Positions 16,027 through 23,848 of a DNA stretch of 49,942 nucleotides are shown here, piece by piece. Source of the stretch: Bradyrhizobium sp. Its GTDB lineage: Bacteria; Pseudomonadota; Alphaproteobacteria; Rhizobiales; Xanthobacteraceae. Position 1 is the first letter of the stretch. Every line of letters starts with the position of its first letter. The DNA is taken from assembly GCF_030697065.1 (NCBI RefSeq), contig NZ_JAUYQU010000161.1, positions 1 through 49,942 on the forward strand. Reading direction: 5' to 3'. The position numbers and the translations under genes are program-made. The notes beneath the pieces are model-generated. The model saw only the letters and a program-made list of their open reading frames with translations, ran no database searches and was not told the DNA's origin.

Positions 16027-16284
16027 TCAGCCCTGCCCGTCCTCCAGCCCATACTCCCGGTAAATCGCCAGCGGGTCGCGGTCGGGAAACAGCCGGCATT
16101 TGGCCTGCGCCAGATGCACGGTGACGGTGCCTTGCTGGCAACTGGCGATCAGGAGCTTCCTGATATCCTCCATGTGAGGCCGCGGCTGGCTTGCCGGCGG
16201 CAGTTGCTCCAGCGCGATCAGCGCGGTGGCGAGCGCTTCCGTGAGCACCCACTCATCGTGGCCGGTGATTCCCTTTTTCGGCAT
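16027..16284 (-). CDS. Hypothetical protein (about 85 aa)
   Basis: The C-terminal 85 residues from MPKKGITGHDEW onward look coding, with a regular helical pattern. The block 'NGWHDFVHPWNEAIQ' directly upstream also looks coding. The true start may therefore be a non-ATG codon further up, but none has a clear ribosome site. It contains 'HMEDIRKLLIASCQQGTVTVHLAQAKCRLFPDRD'. It has no membrane segment and no family I know. Confidence 0.5.
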   Translation of the reverse strand: MPKKGITGHDEWVLTEALATALIALEQLPPASQPRPHMEDIRKLLIASCQQGTVTVHLAQAKCRLFPDRDPLAIYREYGLEDGQG

Positions 16285-16412
16285 TTGGATGGCCTCATTC
16301 CAGGGATGCACAAAGTCATGCCACCCGTTCAGCGGGTGTTGCAAAGAACGGTATTGCTCGGCGGCCGCGGAAAGCCGGTCGCCGCAGGCCTCGCCGCCGC
16401 GATGACCGCCGC

Positions 16413-16781
16413 TTACTGCTTCGCGAACGGAATATGCTGGTGGTACTGCTTCGGTATCGAGCTTCGATAGCGCGCCGGCACCGTGCCGCTGTCGATCGAT
16501 TTGTCGATCTCCTGCTGCCGGGTCATCTTCTTCTTCGCCGCCTTCTTTTTCTTGGCGTTCGCCGGCTCGGTCGTGGCCGCTTCCTTCGCGGCGGCTGGCG
16601 GCGCTGTTGTCGTGGCTGCGGCGGCCGGTGGAGTCGTCGTTGCTGCCGGTGGCGTGGCCGCTGGCGTTCCCGTCCCGGTACCCGGCGTGGTCTGCGCCAG
16701 CACCGTGCCGGCCGACAGCGACACCAGAACAATCGTCGCCGCGATCAAGGGATGTCTCTGCTTCAAGGAAAATCCTGGCAT
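16413..16781 (-). CDS. Exported Ala/Thr/Pro- and Lys-rich protein
   Basis: This 122-residue protein starts at 16781, directly after GGAGG at ideal spacing. A signal peptide ('HPLIAATIVLVSLSAGTVLAQ') is followed by a low-complexity linker of Ala, Thr and Pro (about residues 30-75), a basic cluster 'KKKKAAKKKM' and a short conserved-looking end 'QEIDKSIDSGTVPARYRSSIPKQYHQHIPF'. The pattern suggests a periplasmic or envelope protein with a flexible spacer. The basic block could contact phospholipid or peptidoglycan. The function is unknown. Confidence 0.6.
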   Translation of the reverse strand: MPGFSLKQRHPLIAATIVLVSLSAGTVLAQTTPGTGTGTPAATPPAATTTPPAAAATTTAPPAAAKEAATTEPANAKKKKAAKKKMTRQQEIDKSIDSGTVPARYRSSIPKQYHQHIPFAKQ

Positions 16782-17009
16782 AAAAACCTCCAATGCTGCC
16801 CCGGCTGCAATGCAATCAGCGTAAGCCCGCGGCATCGCCTCATGCAAGCCGCCTTCAGTGGCGTTTTTGCGGCCCGGCGCTTGGACACGGTCGGCCATTC
16901 CGAACTCCTTCCCGCCTGTTGATAACCCGGCCTCGCCGGCGCCCCCGGCGTGACAGACGGCGGCGACGTGTTATCGACGGGACGCCTTGCCCTGGACGGA
17001 TATGACACC

Positions 17010-17600
17010 ATGCGGATTACCTTGGTCGGCTCCCGCCATTTCGGCGTGACGACACTGAACATGCTGCGCCAGCAGGGCGTCGAAATCGCCCGCGTCGTCG
17101 TGGCGGACTCCGACGACCGCCTCGCTGCGGCCGCCCGCGACGCCGGCATAGCGGTTGCCGTGCAGGCCGATCCCAAGCTCGTGGTGGCCAGTGAGATCGC
17201 CGAAGGAACCGACCTGATCGTCACCGCGCACAGCCACGCCCGCATCGGCAAGGACGCGCTGGCGGCGTCCAGGCTCGGCGGGATCGGCTACCACCCCTCG
17301 CTGCTGCCCCGGCACCGCGGCATCGCGGCAGTCGAATGGACCATCCGCGAAGGCGATCCGATCGCCGGCGGCTCGGTTTATCATCTGGCCGACCGTATGG
17401 ACGCCGGTGCGATCGCGGCCCAGGAATGGTGTTTCGTCAAGAAGGGCGAAACCGCCCGGGAATTGTGGGAGCGGGCGCTGGCCCCGCTCGGCCAGAAGCT
17501 CCTGGCAGAGGTAATTGAATACGCAAAGATTCATGGGTCGCTGCCCGCCAAGCCGCAGGACGAGCAATTCGCCACCAGCGCGCCCAACTTGCCAAGGTAA
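17010..17600 (+). CDS. Formyltransferase-domain protein (Fmt-like N domain only)
   Basis: This 196-residue protein starts at 17010 (MRITLVGS). It matches the catalytic domain of the methionyl-tRNA/GART formyltransferase family: 'GYHPSLLPRHRG' with the catalytic Asn replaced by Tyr-His context, then 'EWTIREGDPIAGGSVYHLADRMDAGAIAAQEWCFVKKGETA', including the typical His and Asp region. The C-terminal OB-like domain of true Fmt (about 310 residues) is missing. It is therefore more likely a sugar- or amino-group formyltransferase relative, or an inactive paralogue, than the housekeeping Fmt. The substrate is unknown. Confidence 0.75.
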   Translation: MRITLVGSRHFGVTTLNMLRQQGVEIARVVVADSDDRLAAAARDAGIAVAVQADPKLVVASEIAEGTDLIVTAHSHARIGKDALAASRLGGIGYHPSLLPRHRGIAAVEWTIREGDPIAGGSVYHLADRMDAGAIAAQEWCFVKKGETARELWERALAPLGQKLLAEVIEYAKIHGSLPAKPQDEQFATSAPNLPR

Positions 17601-17767
17601 TCAGGCACCGGCAGCATACAGGTCAAATCCCTCGTTCCCGGCCCGGAACCAATTTGGCTGGCAAATGTTTGATATGTAGGGAACTTTTCGCGTTGTGGCG
17701 GCGCAGCAAACTTTGAACACATTGTGGCTCAATACCGCGCCATCACACCTATTCGGGGATCTGATTC

Positions 17768-18130
17768 ATGCGCTTCACTCGCATTCGCGTCGCTTTTCTT
17801 GCCTCCTTTTTGGTCGCCGCCGGCACCTTTGCCGCCGGTCCCGCCTCTGCTGACAGCAATGCCTATGACGGGCTCTGGAACGTCACCGTCGTGACGAAAT
17901 CCGGCTCCTGCCAGCCGACCACGAGTTCGACACTGGTCGTGACCGATGGCAAGGTATCGGCCGGTGGCGCTGCCGTTTCCGGCAAGGTCGGAAGAGAGGG
18001 ACTTGTGCGAGTCTCGATCAATGGTGCATATGCGAACGGCCAACTCAACGGGAAGACCGGTTCGGGGAAGTGGAATGGCTCGTCTGCAGGCGTACCGTGC
18101 AGTGGTCGGTGGGAAGCGTCGCGGCAATAA
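17768..18130 (+). CDS. Small secreted protein, hypothetical
   Basis: This 120-residue protein has a clear Sec signal peptide ('VAFLASFLVAAGTFAAGPASA', cleavage near residue 28). The mature part begins 'YDGLWNVTVVTKSGSCQP' and ends 'GVPCSGRWEASRQ', with two Cys likely to form a disulfide. Its beta-rich repeating pattern is like the 'large exoprotein/heme-utilisation' small periplasmic proteins annotated in Bradyrhizobium. It is followed by a similar exported protein whose start overlaps its end. Confidence 0.65.
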   Translation: MRFTRIRVAFLASFLVAAGTFAAGPASADSNAYDGLWNVTVVTKSGSCQPTTSSTLVVTDGKVSAGGAAVSGKVGREGLVRVSINGAYANGQLNGKTGSGKWNGSSAGVPCSGRWEASRQ

Positions 18131-18629
18131 GCCCGGTCCCACAGCGGAAATCATCGCAAACGCGCGACGGCTGATTTTCGCAGCCGTCGCGTTTTTCTTG
18201 GCCGGGACCGTAAGCCATGCGGACCCCGGGGCATTCACCGGCATGGCCGGCAACTGGTCCGGCGGAGGCACCATCACGCTGGACGACGGGTCCACCGAGC
18301 GGGTTCGGTGCCGTGCCACCTACGCGGTTCGCGCTGACGGCGATGGCCTCAACCAGACCCTGACTTGCGCCAGCGACAGTTTCAAATTCAATCTCGCCAG
18401 CAACGTCATCGCCCAGCGCGGCGCATTGTCCGGAACCTGGAGCGAAAGCATTCGCAACGCCAGCGGCAATCTGGAAGGCCGCGGCGGCGGCGGCCATTTC
18501 AATGTCGTCGCCAACGGTCCTGGATTCAGCGCGCATATTTCATTGACGACGCGCGGCAACAAGCAATCCGTCGTGATCAAGTCCGACGGCGCCTTCCGCG
18601 TCACCTCGATTTCGCTGACCCGCTCTTGA
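18075..18629 (+). CDS. Exported hypothetical protein, overlaps preceding gene
   Basis: This 184-residue protein starts at ATG 18075 (MARLQAYR), 55 bp inside the preceding gene in another frame; upstream in-frame starts reach 17946. A hydrophobic segment 'LIFAAVAFFLAGTVSHADP' about 30 residues in looks like a signal peptide, so the true start may be later than 18075. The mature part contains 'NWSGGGTITLDDGSTERVRCRATY', a beta-rich pattern with two Cys, and a Gly-rich patch. It is probably periplasmic and possibly co-expressed with the similar small exported protein upstream. Confidence 0.6.
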   Translation: MARLQAYRAVVGGKRRGNKPGPTAEIIANARRLIFAAVAFFLAGTVSHADPGAFTGMAGNWSGGGTITLDDGSTERVRCRATYAVRADGDGLNQTLTCASDSFKFNLASNVIAQRGALSGTWSESIRNASGNLEGRGGGGHFNVVANGPGFSAHISLTTRGNKQSVVIKSDGAFRVTSISLTRS

Positions 18630-18642
18630 CCGTCTGCCGCAG

Positions 18643-18843
18643 CTAACTGGTTTTGGGCTTGGCCAGGCGCTCCGCCGTCTCCGTCATGGTCTTGGCGATC
18701 AGCAGGGCCTGTTCCTTGTTGAGCGCGAAATCCTGCACGCCCTTATGCGTGGTCAGCGACAGCACCATGATATCGGGCTGGTTCTCCGGCCAGCCGGTCG
18801 CGAAGGCGGTCACAAAATCCGCGGAGGTGGATCGTTTGTTCAT
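18643..18843 (-). CDS. Small conserved-looking hypothetical protein (66 aa)
   Basis: The ATG at 18843 has GGAAA upstream. The protein is compact and soluble: 'WPENQPDIMVLSLTTHKGVQDFALNKEQALLIAKTMTETAERL' has a beta strand followed by a helix. It lies 11 bp downstream of the RidA-family gene on the same strand and is probably co-transcribed with it. No family is recognised. Confidence 0.55.
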   Translation of the reverse strand: MNKRSTSADFVTAFATGWPENQPDIMVLSLTTHKGVQDFALNKEQALLIAKTMTETAERLAKPKTS

Positions 18844-18854
18844 CGTCGGTTTCC

Positions 18855-19253
18855 TCAGGCGTTCGGCACGAACGCGGTGACTTCGATCTCGACCTTGGCG
18901 CGCGTATCAACCAGGCCCGAGATGTAAAGCAGCGTCGATGGCGGGAAATTGCGCCCGAGTGTCTCCTTCCAGGCGGCGCCGATGCCGGCGCCCGCGGCCT
19001 GGTATTCCTCGCGGCTGGTCAGGTACCAGGTCAGGCGAACGATATGCTCCGGGCCGGCGCCGGCTTCGCCGAGCAGCTTGATGATCCTGCGCAGCGCGGT
19101 GCCGGTTTGCGCCGCCATATCGGGCGCATAGTCGCCCTTCTCGTCGCCGCCGGGTTGGCCGGCCAGCACCACCCAGCGGCCTGGACCATCGACCGCGACG
19201 CCGTGCGAAAAGCCGCGGGGCTTTGACCATTCGGCCGGTTGCAGAATGAGCAT
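18855..19253 (-). CDS. RidA/YjgF-family protein
   Basis: This 132-residue protein starts at 19253 with GGGAG upstream. The family pattern is present throughout: 'VVLAGQPGGDEKG', 'DMAAQTGTALRRIIKLLGEAGAGPEHIVRLTWYLTSREEYQAAGAGIGAAW', 'FPPSTLLYISGLVDTRAKVEIEVTAFV'. RidA-type trimers hydrolyse reactive imines or enamines. The Arg that is catalytic in RidA sits in the conserved 'A.VEIE' region, and here the position reads 'RAKVEIE' without the canonical upstream Arg, so this is a YjgF subfamily member whose imine deaminase activity is uncertain. Confidence 0.85.
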   Translation of the reverse strand: MLILQPAEWSKPRGFSHGVAVDGPGRWVVLAGQPGGDEKGDYAPDMAAQTGTALRRIIKLLGEAGAGPEHIVRLTWYLTSREEYQAAGAGIGAAWKETLGRNFPPSTLLYISGLVDTRAKVEIEVTAFVPNA

Positions 19254-19280
19254 GAAGGCGTTCTCCCGATTGTTGTTGTC

Positions 19281-19363
19281 GTCGTTCCCGGACGGCCCGG
19301 AAGGACAGGCCCGGAACCTAGAGATTCCGGGTTGGGTGCTGCGCACTGCCCCGGAATGACGAC
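19281..19363. repeat. Palindromic REP-like repeat, copy 1
   Basis: The element starts CGTTCCCGG and ends CCCCGGAATGACG, with internal GATTCCGGGTT. It is related to 28821-28902 in outer ends, internal 'TTCCGGGTT' and length. Both lie between genes. This matches the intergenic palindromes common in Bradyrhizobium chromosomes. Confidence 0.6.
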
Positions 19364-19543
19364 TACGTTTAGCACCGATCGCGCGGGCCCTCCCACCCGA
19401 ATTTTGGCGCGGCGCAGCACTGCCCCTGCATATTTGCGCGTTGCAAATCGCGTCGGGGTCGCCGATACCGGCCTGCCCTTCCCGCATCTGCGCGCCGCAC
19501 CCGGCGCGGCAGCCTTAAGCAATCTCCTGGCAATCACCCAACG

Positions 19544-20422
19544 ATGGACCGAACACCTTCCATACCTAGGGCCGCGCTGTGGATGGCGGGCTGGCTCGCC
19601 CTGATGCTGATCATCACGGTGGCCGGCCGCGAGGCGACGCGCGAGGTCAACGTCTTTCAGATCATGGAGGTGCGCTCGATCCTCGGCTTCTGCATGCTGT
19701 ACCCGCTGATCCACATGAATGGCGGCTTCGCTGGAATGAAGACCGCGCGGCCCCTGCAGCACATCGCGCGCAACCTTATCCACTATGGCGCGCAGCTCGG
19801 CTGGTTCTTCGCTCTGACCCTGATTCCGCTCGGCCAGGTGGTATCGATCGAATTCACCATGCCGATCTGGACCGCGATCCTGGCCGCGGCCTTTCTCGGC
19901 GAGCGCATGACGGCCTGGAAGATCGCGGCGATCGTGCTCGGGATCGTCGGCGTCATCGTTATCGTTCGTCCCTCGACCGGCGAGTTCAATCCGGGCCAGT
20001 TGATCGCGCTGGCCGCCGCGGTCGGGTTCGGCATTTCCATCGCCATGGTAAAGTCGCTGACTCGCACCGAAAACACCGTGACGATCATTTTCTGGATGCT
20101 GGTGGTGCAGTCGCTGGCCGGATTCTTCCCGGCAATCTACGTCTGGGTCTGGCCGTCGGCCTGGGCCTGGGGCTGGATCGTCGTGATCGCCTTTTGCGGC
20201 ACATTTTCACACTACTGCATGGCGCGCGCGATGCTGTATGCCGACGCGACGGTGGTAATCCCGATGGACTTCCTGCGGGTTCCTCTGACCGCCGCCGCCG
20301 GCTGGCTGATCTATTCGGAGCGGCTGGACATCTTCACCGTCATGGGCGCGGCGCTGATCCTCACCGGCAATCTGCTCAACCTCAAGACAGCCGGTCCGGC
20401 TCCCGCGCGGGCTCGCACCTGA
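19544..20422 (+). CDS. EamA/DMT-superfamily permease
   Basis: This 292-residue protein has ten predicted hydrophobic segments in two five-helix halves. Typical EamA features are present: 'RNLIHYGAQLGWFFALTLIPLGQVVSIEFTMPIWTAILAAAFLGERMTAWKIAAIVLGIVGVIVIVRP' closes the first half, and 'SHYCMARAMLYADATVVIPMDFLRVPLTAAAGWLIYSERLDIFTVMGAALILTGN' the second. These are metabolite exporters of the drug/metabolite transporter superfamily. The substrate cannot be read from the sequence. No linked regulator is present. Confidence 0.88.
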   Translation: MDRTPSIPRAALWMAGWLALMLIITVAGREATREVNVFQIMEVRSILGFCMLYPLIHMNGGFAGMKTARPLQHIARNLIHYGAQLGWFFALTLIPLGQVVSIEFTMPIWTAILAAAFLGERMTAWKIAAIVLGIVGVIVIVRPSTGEFNPGQLIALAAAVGFGISIAMVKSLTRTENTVTIIFWMLVVQSLAGFFPAIYVWVWPSAWAWGWIVVIAFCGTFSHYCMARAMLYADATVVIPMDFLRVPLTAAAGWLIYSERLDIFTVMGAALILTGNLLNLKTAGPAPARART

Positions 20423-20473
20423 CCGAAGACGCCGCCGAATCGCCGACGATTTCATCCGACCCACCTCTGCAAC

Positions 20474-20489
20474 TGTGATCTAGATCACT
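20474..20489. promoter_or_regulatory. CRP-like palindrome TGTGATCTAGATCACT
   Basis: TGTGA-N6-TCACT is a nearly perfect cyclic-AMP-receptor type dyad, with a perfect 14-bp palindrome GTGATCTAGATCAC inside it. A second half-site TGTGATCTA occurs at 20514-20522. It lies 157 bp upstream of the caspase-like gene. Binding by a CRP/FNR-family protein is inferred from the consensus. Confidence 0.45.
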
Positions 20490-20645
20490 CACGTCGGCCC
20501 TCCGGCCGGTTAGTGTGATCTATCGGCGACGGGGCATCTCAATTCGGACACCTGCCTGATTTTCGACACAAGGCGTGGTTTTTTCGTATAGTCTGTCGCA
20601 ATTCGTTGCTCCCTATCCGCGCGATTCCACCGGGGGATTTTTATA

Positions 20646-22079
20646 ATGCGCTATCTCACCGTAATTCTTTCCCTGATTTGCATGGCCTTTACCGCCCAGT
20701 CGGCCAACGCCGAACGGCGTGTTGCCTTTGTCGTCGGCAACGGCACCTACAAAAACGTTCAGCCGCTGCCCAATCCCGAGATCGATGCCAAGTCGATGGC
20801 GAGCGTGCTTCGTAACGTCGGCTTCGAGGTGGTGGAAGGCACCAACCTCACCCGCGACAAGATGACGGAGCGGCTGCTCGAATTCGGCAAGAAGGCGCAG
20901 GGCGCCGACGTCGCGGTGTTCTTCTACGCCGGCCACGGCATCGCCATCGGCGGCACCAACTATCTGTTGCCGATCGACGCCGACATCAAATCGGAAATGG
21001 ACGTCAAGCTCGGCTCGGCCATCAATATCGACCTGACGCTCGACCAGACCATGAGCGATGCCAAGGTCAAGCTGGTGTTCCTCGATGCCTGCCGGGACAA
21101 CCCCTTCGCCGCGAAGATCAAGGCGAATGCCGGGGCCACCCGCAGCGTGTCGGTGCAGACCGGCCTTGCCGAAATGAAATCCGGCGAAGGCACCCTGATC
21201 GCCTTCGCCACCGGTCCCGGACAGACTGCGCTCGACGGCCAGCAAGGCAGCAACAGCCCGTTCACCCGCGCGCTGATCGCCAACATCGCAACGCCCGGCG
21301 TCGAGATCCAGCAGGCGATGACCAAGGTCCGCGCCCAGGTCAACGAGGAAACCCGCAAGGGCCAGCTGCCTTGGGGCCACACCAACCTGATCGGTGCGGT
21401 CTATCTCAATCCGGCTGCAGCGCCGGCGGCGAACGCCGCGGGACCGGCCTCGTCCGCGCCAGCGGTGGCTGTTGCCGCGACCGCGCCGGATTCCGACGTC
21501 GAAGTGGAGTTCTGGCGCACGGTCAGGGACTCCAACAAGCCCGAAGAACTCAACGCCTATCTGAGCAGCTATCCGAACGGCCAGTTCAAGCCGCTGGCGC
21601 TGGCCCGCATTGCCGCTCTGAAGGACGGTCCGTCGACGGCGACCCGCAATCTGACCACCGGGATCGATCCCAAGACGTTTGAAGCGGAAGCCAACCAGAC
21701 CACGGAAGACCAGATCGGCCTCGCCGTAGGCCAGCGCCGTGACGTGCAGCGCCGGCTCAATGGCCTCGGATTCGATACCAAGGTGACCGGCAAGTTCGAT
21801 GCACCGACCCGCGCGGTGATTACGCGCTGGCAGGCCGCTCGCGGCTATCCCAGCAGTGGCTTCCTGAACAGGTTCCAGCACAAGGCGCTGTTGACGGAAA
21901 TCGTCGTCACGACGCCGACCGCCGCCTCGAGCGACGGGGAAGCGAGAAAGCCGGCGCGACGCGCGCAGCAGCAGCAACAGCCGCAGCGCAGCAGCGGCCA
22001 GCGCGGCGGCGGGGATGCCGGCGCGGCCTTTGTCGGCGGCGTGGTCGGCGGCATGATGGGCGGCATGTTCCGGCGCTGA
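20646..22079 (+). CDS. Exported caspase-like (C14) peptidase with PG-binding domain
   Basis: This 477-residue protein starts with a signal peptide ('YLTVILSLICMAFTAQSANA'). A caspase-fold domain (about residues 24-260) shows 'RVAFVVGNGTYKNVQPLPNP', the catalytic His in 'VFFYAGHGI' and the catalytic Cys in 'VFLDACRDNPF'. Residues about 360-420 ('QRRDVQRRLNGLGFDTKVTGKFDAPTRAVITRWQAARG') form a peptidoglycan-binding-type domain. The C-terminus is Arg/Gln-rich and then Gly-rich, with GG-repeats that look membrane-active ('AFVGGVVGGMMGGMF'). Bacterial C14 proteins of this class occur in rhizobia, and their substrates are mostly unknown. A CRP-like site lies upstream and a terminator follows. Confidence 0.85.
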   Translation: MRYLTVILSLICMAFTAQSANAERRVAFVVGNGTYKNVQPLPNPEIDAKSMASVLRNVGFEVVEGTNLTRDKMTERLLEFGKKAQGADVAVFFYAGHGIAIGGTNYLLPIDADIKSEMDVKLGSAINIDLTLDQTMSDAKVKLVFLDACRDNPFAAKIKANAGATRSVSVQTGLAEMKSGEGTLIAFATGPGQTALDGQQGSNSPFTRALIANIATPGVEIQQAMTKVRAQVNEETRKGQLPWGHTNLIGAVYLNPAAAPAANAAGPASSAPAVAVAATAPDSDVEVEFWRTVRDSNKPEELNAYLSSYPNGQFKPLALARIAALKDGPSTATRNLTTGIDPKTFEAEANQTTEDQIGLAVGQRRDVQRRLNGLGFDTKVTGKFDAPTRAVITRWQAARGYPSSGFLNRFQHKALLTEIVVTTPTAASSDGEARKPARRAQQQQQPQRSSGQRGGGDAGAAFVGGVVGGMMGGMFRR

Positions 22080-22107
22080 TCGGCCGCTCCGCCAGTTTCG
22101 AACCTGC

Positions 22108-22136
22108 AAAAAGCCCGGGTCAAACCCGGGCTTTTT
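22108..22136. terminator. Bidirectional terminator
   Basis: AAAAAGCCCGGGT-CAA-ACCCGGGCTTTTT is a perfect inverted repeat with A- and T-tracts on both sides. It separates the convergent caspase-like gene and the BrnA-like gene and serves both. Confidence 0.9.
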
Positions 22137-22154
22137 CGTTGCGCGATGTGGCGG

Positions 22155-22394
22155 CTATTTTCCCACCGCCTTGCGTAACGCCTCGTTGATCCGGTCCTGC
22201 CAGCCCGGTCCGCCCTCCTGGAAATGTTCGAGCACGTCCTGGTCGATCCGCAGCGAAACCAGTTCCTTCACGCCGGGAATCGCAGCCGGTTTCGGCGGCG
22301 CTTCCACGACCCGGGTGGTGGTTTTCTTGAAGGCCGCCTCGGCTTCCGTCCGCGCATCGTTCAGGGTTCGCGGCCGTCTCGGTTGATCCGCCAT
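22155..22394 (-). CDS. BrnA-like antitoxin domain protein, no toxin partner
   Basis: In this 79-residue protein the C-terminal half 'ELVSLRIDQDVLEHFQEGGPGWQDRINEALRKAV' matches the BrnA antitoxin ribbon-helix-helix pattern (strand 'VSLRID', then 'GPGWQ..IN..LR'). The N-terminal half is a flexible basic region. BrnA normally follows a BrnT toxin gene, but here the gene begins 2 bp after the cysteine synthase stop and no BrnT is found. It may be an orphan antitoxin used as a DNA-binding regulator. Co-transcription with cysK is likely. Confidence 0.75.
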   Translation of the reverse strand: MADQPRRPRTLNDARTEAEAAFKKTTTRVVEAPPKPAAIPGVKELVSLRIDQDVLEHFQEGGPGWQDRINEALRKAVGK

Positions 22395-22396
22395 GG

Positions 22397-23374
22397 CTAG
22401 ATCCCCTCGAACAATACGGTCGACAGATAACGTTCCGAGAATGACGGCACGATCGCCACGATGGTCTTGCCGGCGGCCTCCGGCCGCTTGCCGATCTGCA
22501 GCGCCGCCGCGATCGCGGCGCCCGACGAAATGCCGCCGGGAATACCCTCGTTGCGGGCCAGCGCGCGCGAGGTTTCGATCGCGATCGGGCCGCTGATCCT
22601 GACGATTTCGTCGATCACCGACCGGTCGAGGATATCGGGAATGAATCCGGCGCCGATGCCCTGGATCTTGTGCGGGGTATGCTGACCGCCCGACAGCACC
22701 GGGCTTTCCTCCGGCTCCACCGCGACGATGCGCAGCGACGGCTTGCGCGGCTTCAGCACCTGCCCGACGCCGGTGATGGTGCCGCCGGTGCCGACGCCGG
22801 CGACGAAGTAGTCGATATTGCCGCCGGTATCGTTCCAGATTTCCTCCGCCGTGGTACGACGGTGAACTTCCGGGTTGGCGAGGTTCTTGAACTGCTGCGG
22901 CATCACGGCGTTCGGCGTGGTGCGCACCAGTTCTTCCGCGGTCGCGATCGAGCCCTTCATGCCTTGCGCCGCCGGCGTCAGAACGATCTCGGCGCCCAGG
23001 AATGCCAGCATCTTGCGCCGTTCGATCGACATCGATTCCGGCATCACCAACTTCAGCCGGTAGCCGCGGGAAGCGGCGACGAAGGCCAGCGCAATCCCGG
23101 TATTTCCCGACGTCGGCTCGATCAGTACGGTATCGGCATTGATCAGGCCGGCCTTTTCCATCGCGATGATCATCGCCGCCCCGATGCGGTCCTTCACGCT
23201 GGCGGCGGGGTTGAAATATTCTAGCTTTGCCAGAATCGTCGCGTACACCCCGTGCGCCTCCGGCAGCTTGCGTAGACGGACGATCGGCGTGTCGCCAACC
23301 GCATCGATAATCGAGTCGAAAACCCGGCCCCGGCCGGGACGGTGCACTGCACTCGTGGGTGACGGCGCGTCCAT
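22397..23374 (-). CDS. cysK: Cysteine synthase (O-acetylserine sulfhydrylase)
   Basis: This 325-residue PLP enzyme starts at 23374, with AGGAG upstream. Lys in '[11 protein letters not shown]' binds PLP; '[12 protein letters not shown]' is the substrate loop; '[12 protein letters not shown]' grips the PLP phosphate; '[16 protein letters not shown]' is the late Ser site. It makes cysteine from O-acetylserine and sulfide in the cytoplasm. The 15-residue N-terminal stretch before '[19 protein letters not shown]' is longer than in E. coli CysK. It shares a transcript with the BrnA-like gene. Direct repeats at 23511 and 23541 lie upstream. Confidence 0.92.
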   Translation of the reverse strand: MDAPSPTSAVHRPGRGRVFDSIIDAVGDTPIVRLRKLPEAHGVYATILAKLEYFNPAASVKDRIGAAMIIAMEKAGLINADTVLIEPTSGNTGIALAFVAASRGYRLKLVMPESMSIERRKMLAFLGAEIVLTPAAQGMKGSIATAEELVRTTPNAVMPQQFKNLANPEVHRRTTAEEIWNDTGGNIDYFVAGVGTGGTITGVGQVLKPRKPSLRIVAVEPEESPVLSGGQHTPHKIQGIGAGFIPDILDRSVIDEIVRISGPIAIETSRALARNEGIPGGISSGAAIAAALQIGKRPEAAGKTIVAIVPSFSERYLSTVLFEGI

Positions 23375-23510
23375 GAAAAACTCCTGTGGCGGCAATGTGC
23401 TGGTATCTGGAAGCTCTTCCATCATTACGGACAGGTTGTGGCAACGCGCAAGCCGGGAATCCCGGCTGCCGCAATTTCGCTGCGTTGCGAAACTGAACGC
23501 CGCCAAATAA

Positions 23511-23551
23511 CGTCAAACGAACGCATTTATGTTGCGGCAACGTCAAACAAA
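23511..23551. promoter_or_regulatory. Direct repeats CGTCAAACRAA 30 bp apart
   Basis: CGTCAAACGAA at 23511-23521 and CGTCAAACAAA at 23541-23551 are exactly 30 bp (about three helical turns) apart, in the divergent region between cysK and the zinc-ribbon gene. A -10-like TATGCTAAA follows at about 23557. The spacing suits two protomers on one face of the helix. Which regulator binds is unknown. Confidence 0.4.
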
Positions 23552-23602
23552 TCGGTGTATGCTAAAGTCTAAGTTCGAGGTTCAGATCGCCAGGAGGTCA
23601 CG

Positions 23603-23818
23603 ATGCCAGCAATCGCTGAAGTCATGTCGACCGTCGCGTCCAACCCCAGTCCCCGCGGGTGTGATCTGCCGACCTGCCCTGTTTGCTTCGACTCGATGGT
23701 CGCTGCAGAGGGCTCCGCCTATTTGTCGGAAAACGTCATCAGCTACCTGTGGACGTGCGATACCTGTGGCTATGGGTTCGTCACCAAGCATTCGGTCAAG
23801 CGGTTCGCCTGTATCTGA
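23603..23818 (+). CDS. Small zinc-ribbon protein
   Basis: This 71-residue protein has AGGAGG at good spacing before ATG 23603. Two CxxC knuckles, 'CPVCF' near residue 25 and 'CDTCGYGF' near residue 52, form a probable zinc ribbon, and the C-terminus is 'VTKHSVKRFACI'. Small single-ribbon proteins of this kind usually bind nucleic acid or protein. It is divergent from cysK. The function is unknown. Confidence 0.7.
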   Translation: MPAIAEVMSTVASNPSPRGCDLPTCPVCFDSMVAAEGSAYLSENVISYLWTCDTCGYGFVTKHSVKRFACI

Positions 23819-23848
23819 GGAATCCCGAATTGCTCTGGATTCGGACTT

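Noticed and set aside
20613..22109. Long minus-strand frame (498 codons) opposite the caspase-like gene
   Set aside because: It mirrors the coding bias of the plus-strand gene, has no start signal and reads as Arg/Gly-rich nonsense; a shadow of the real gene.
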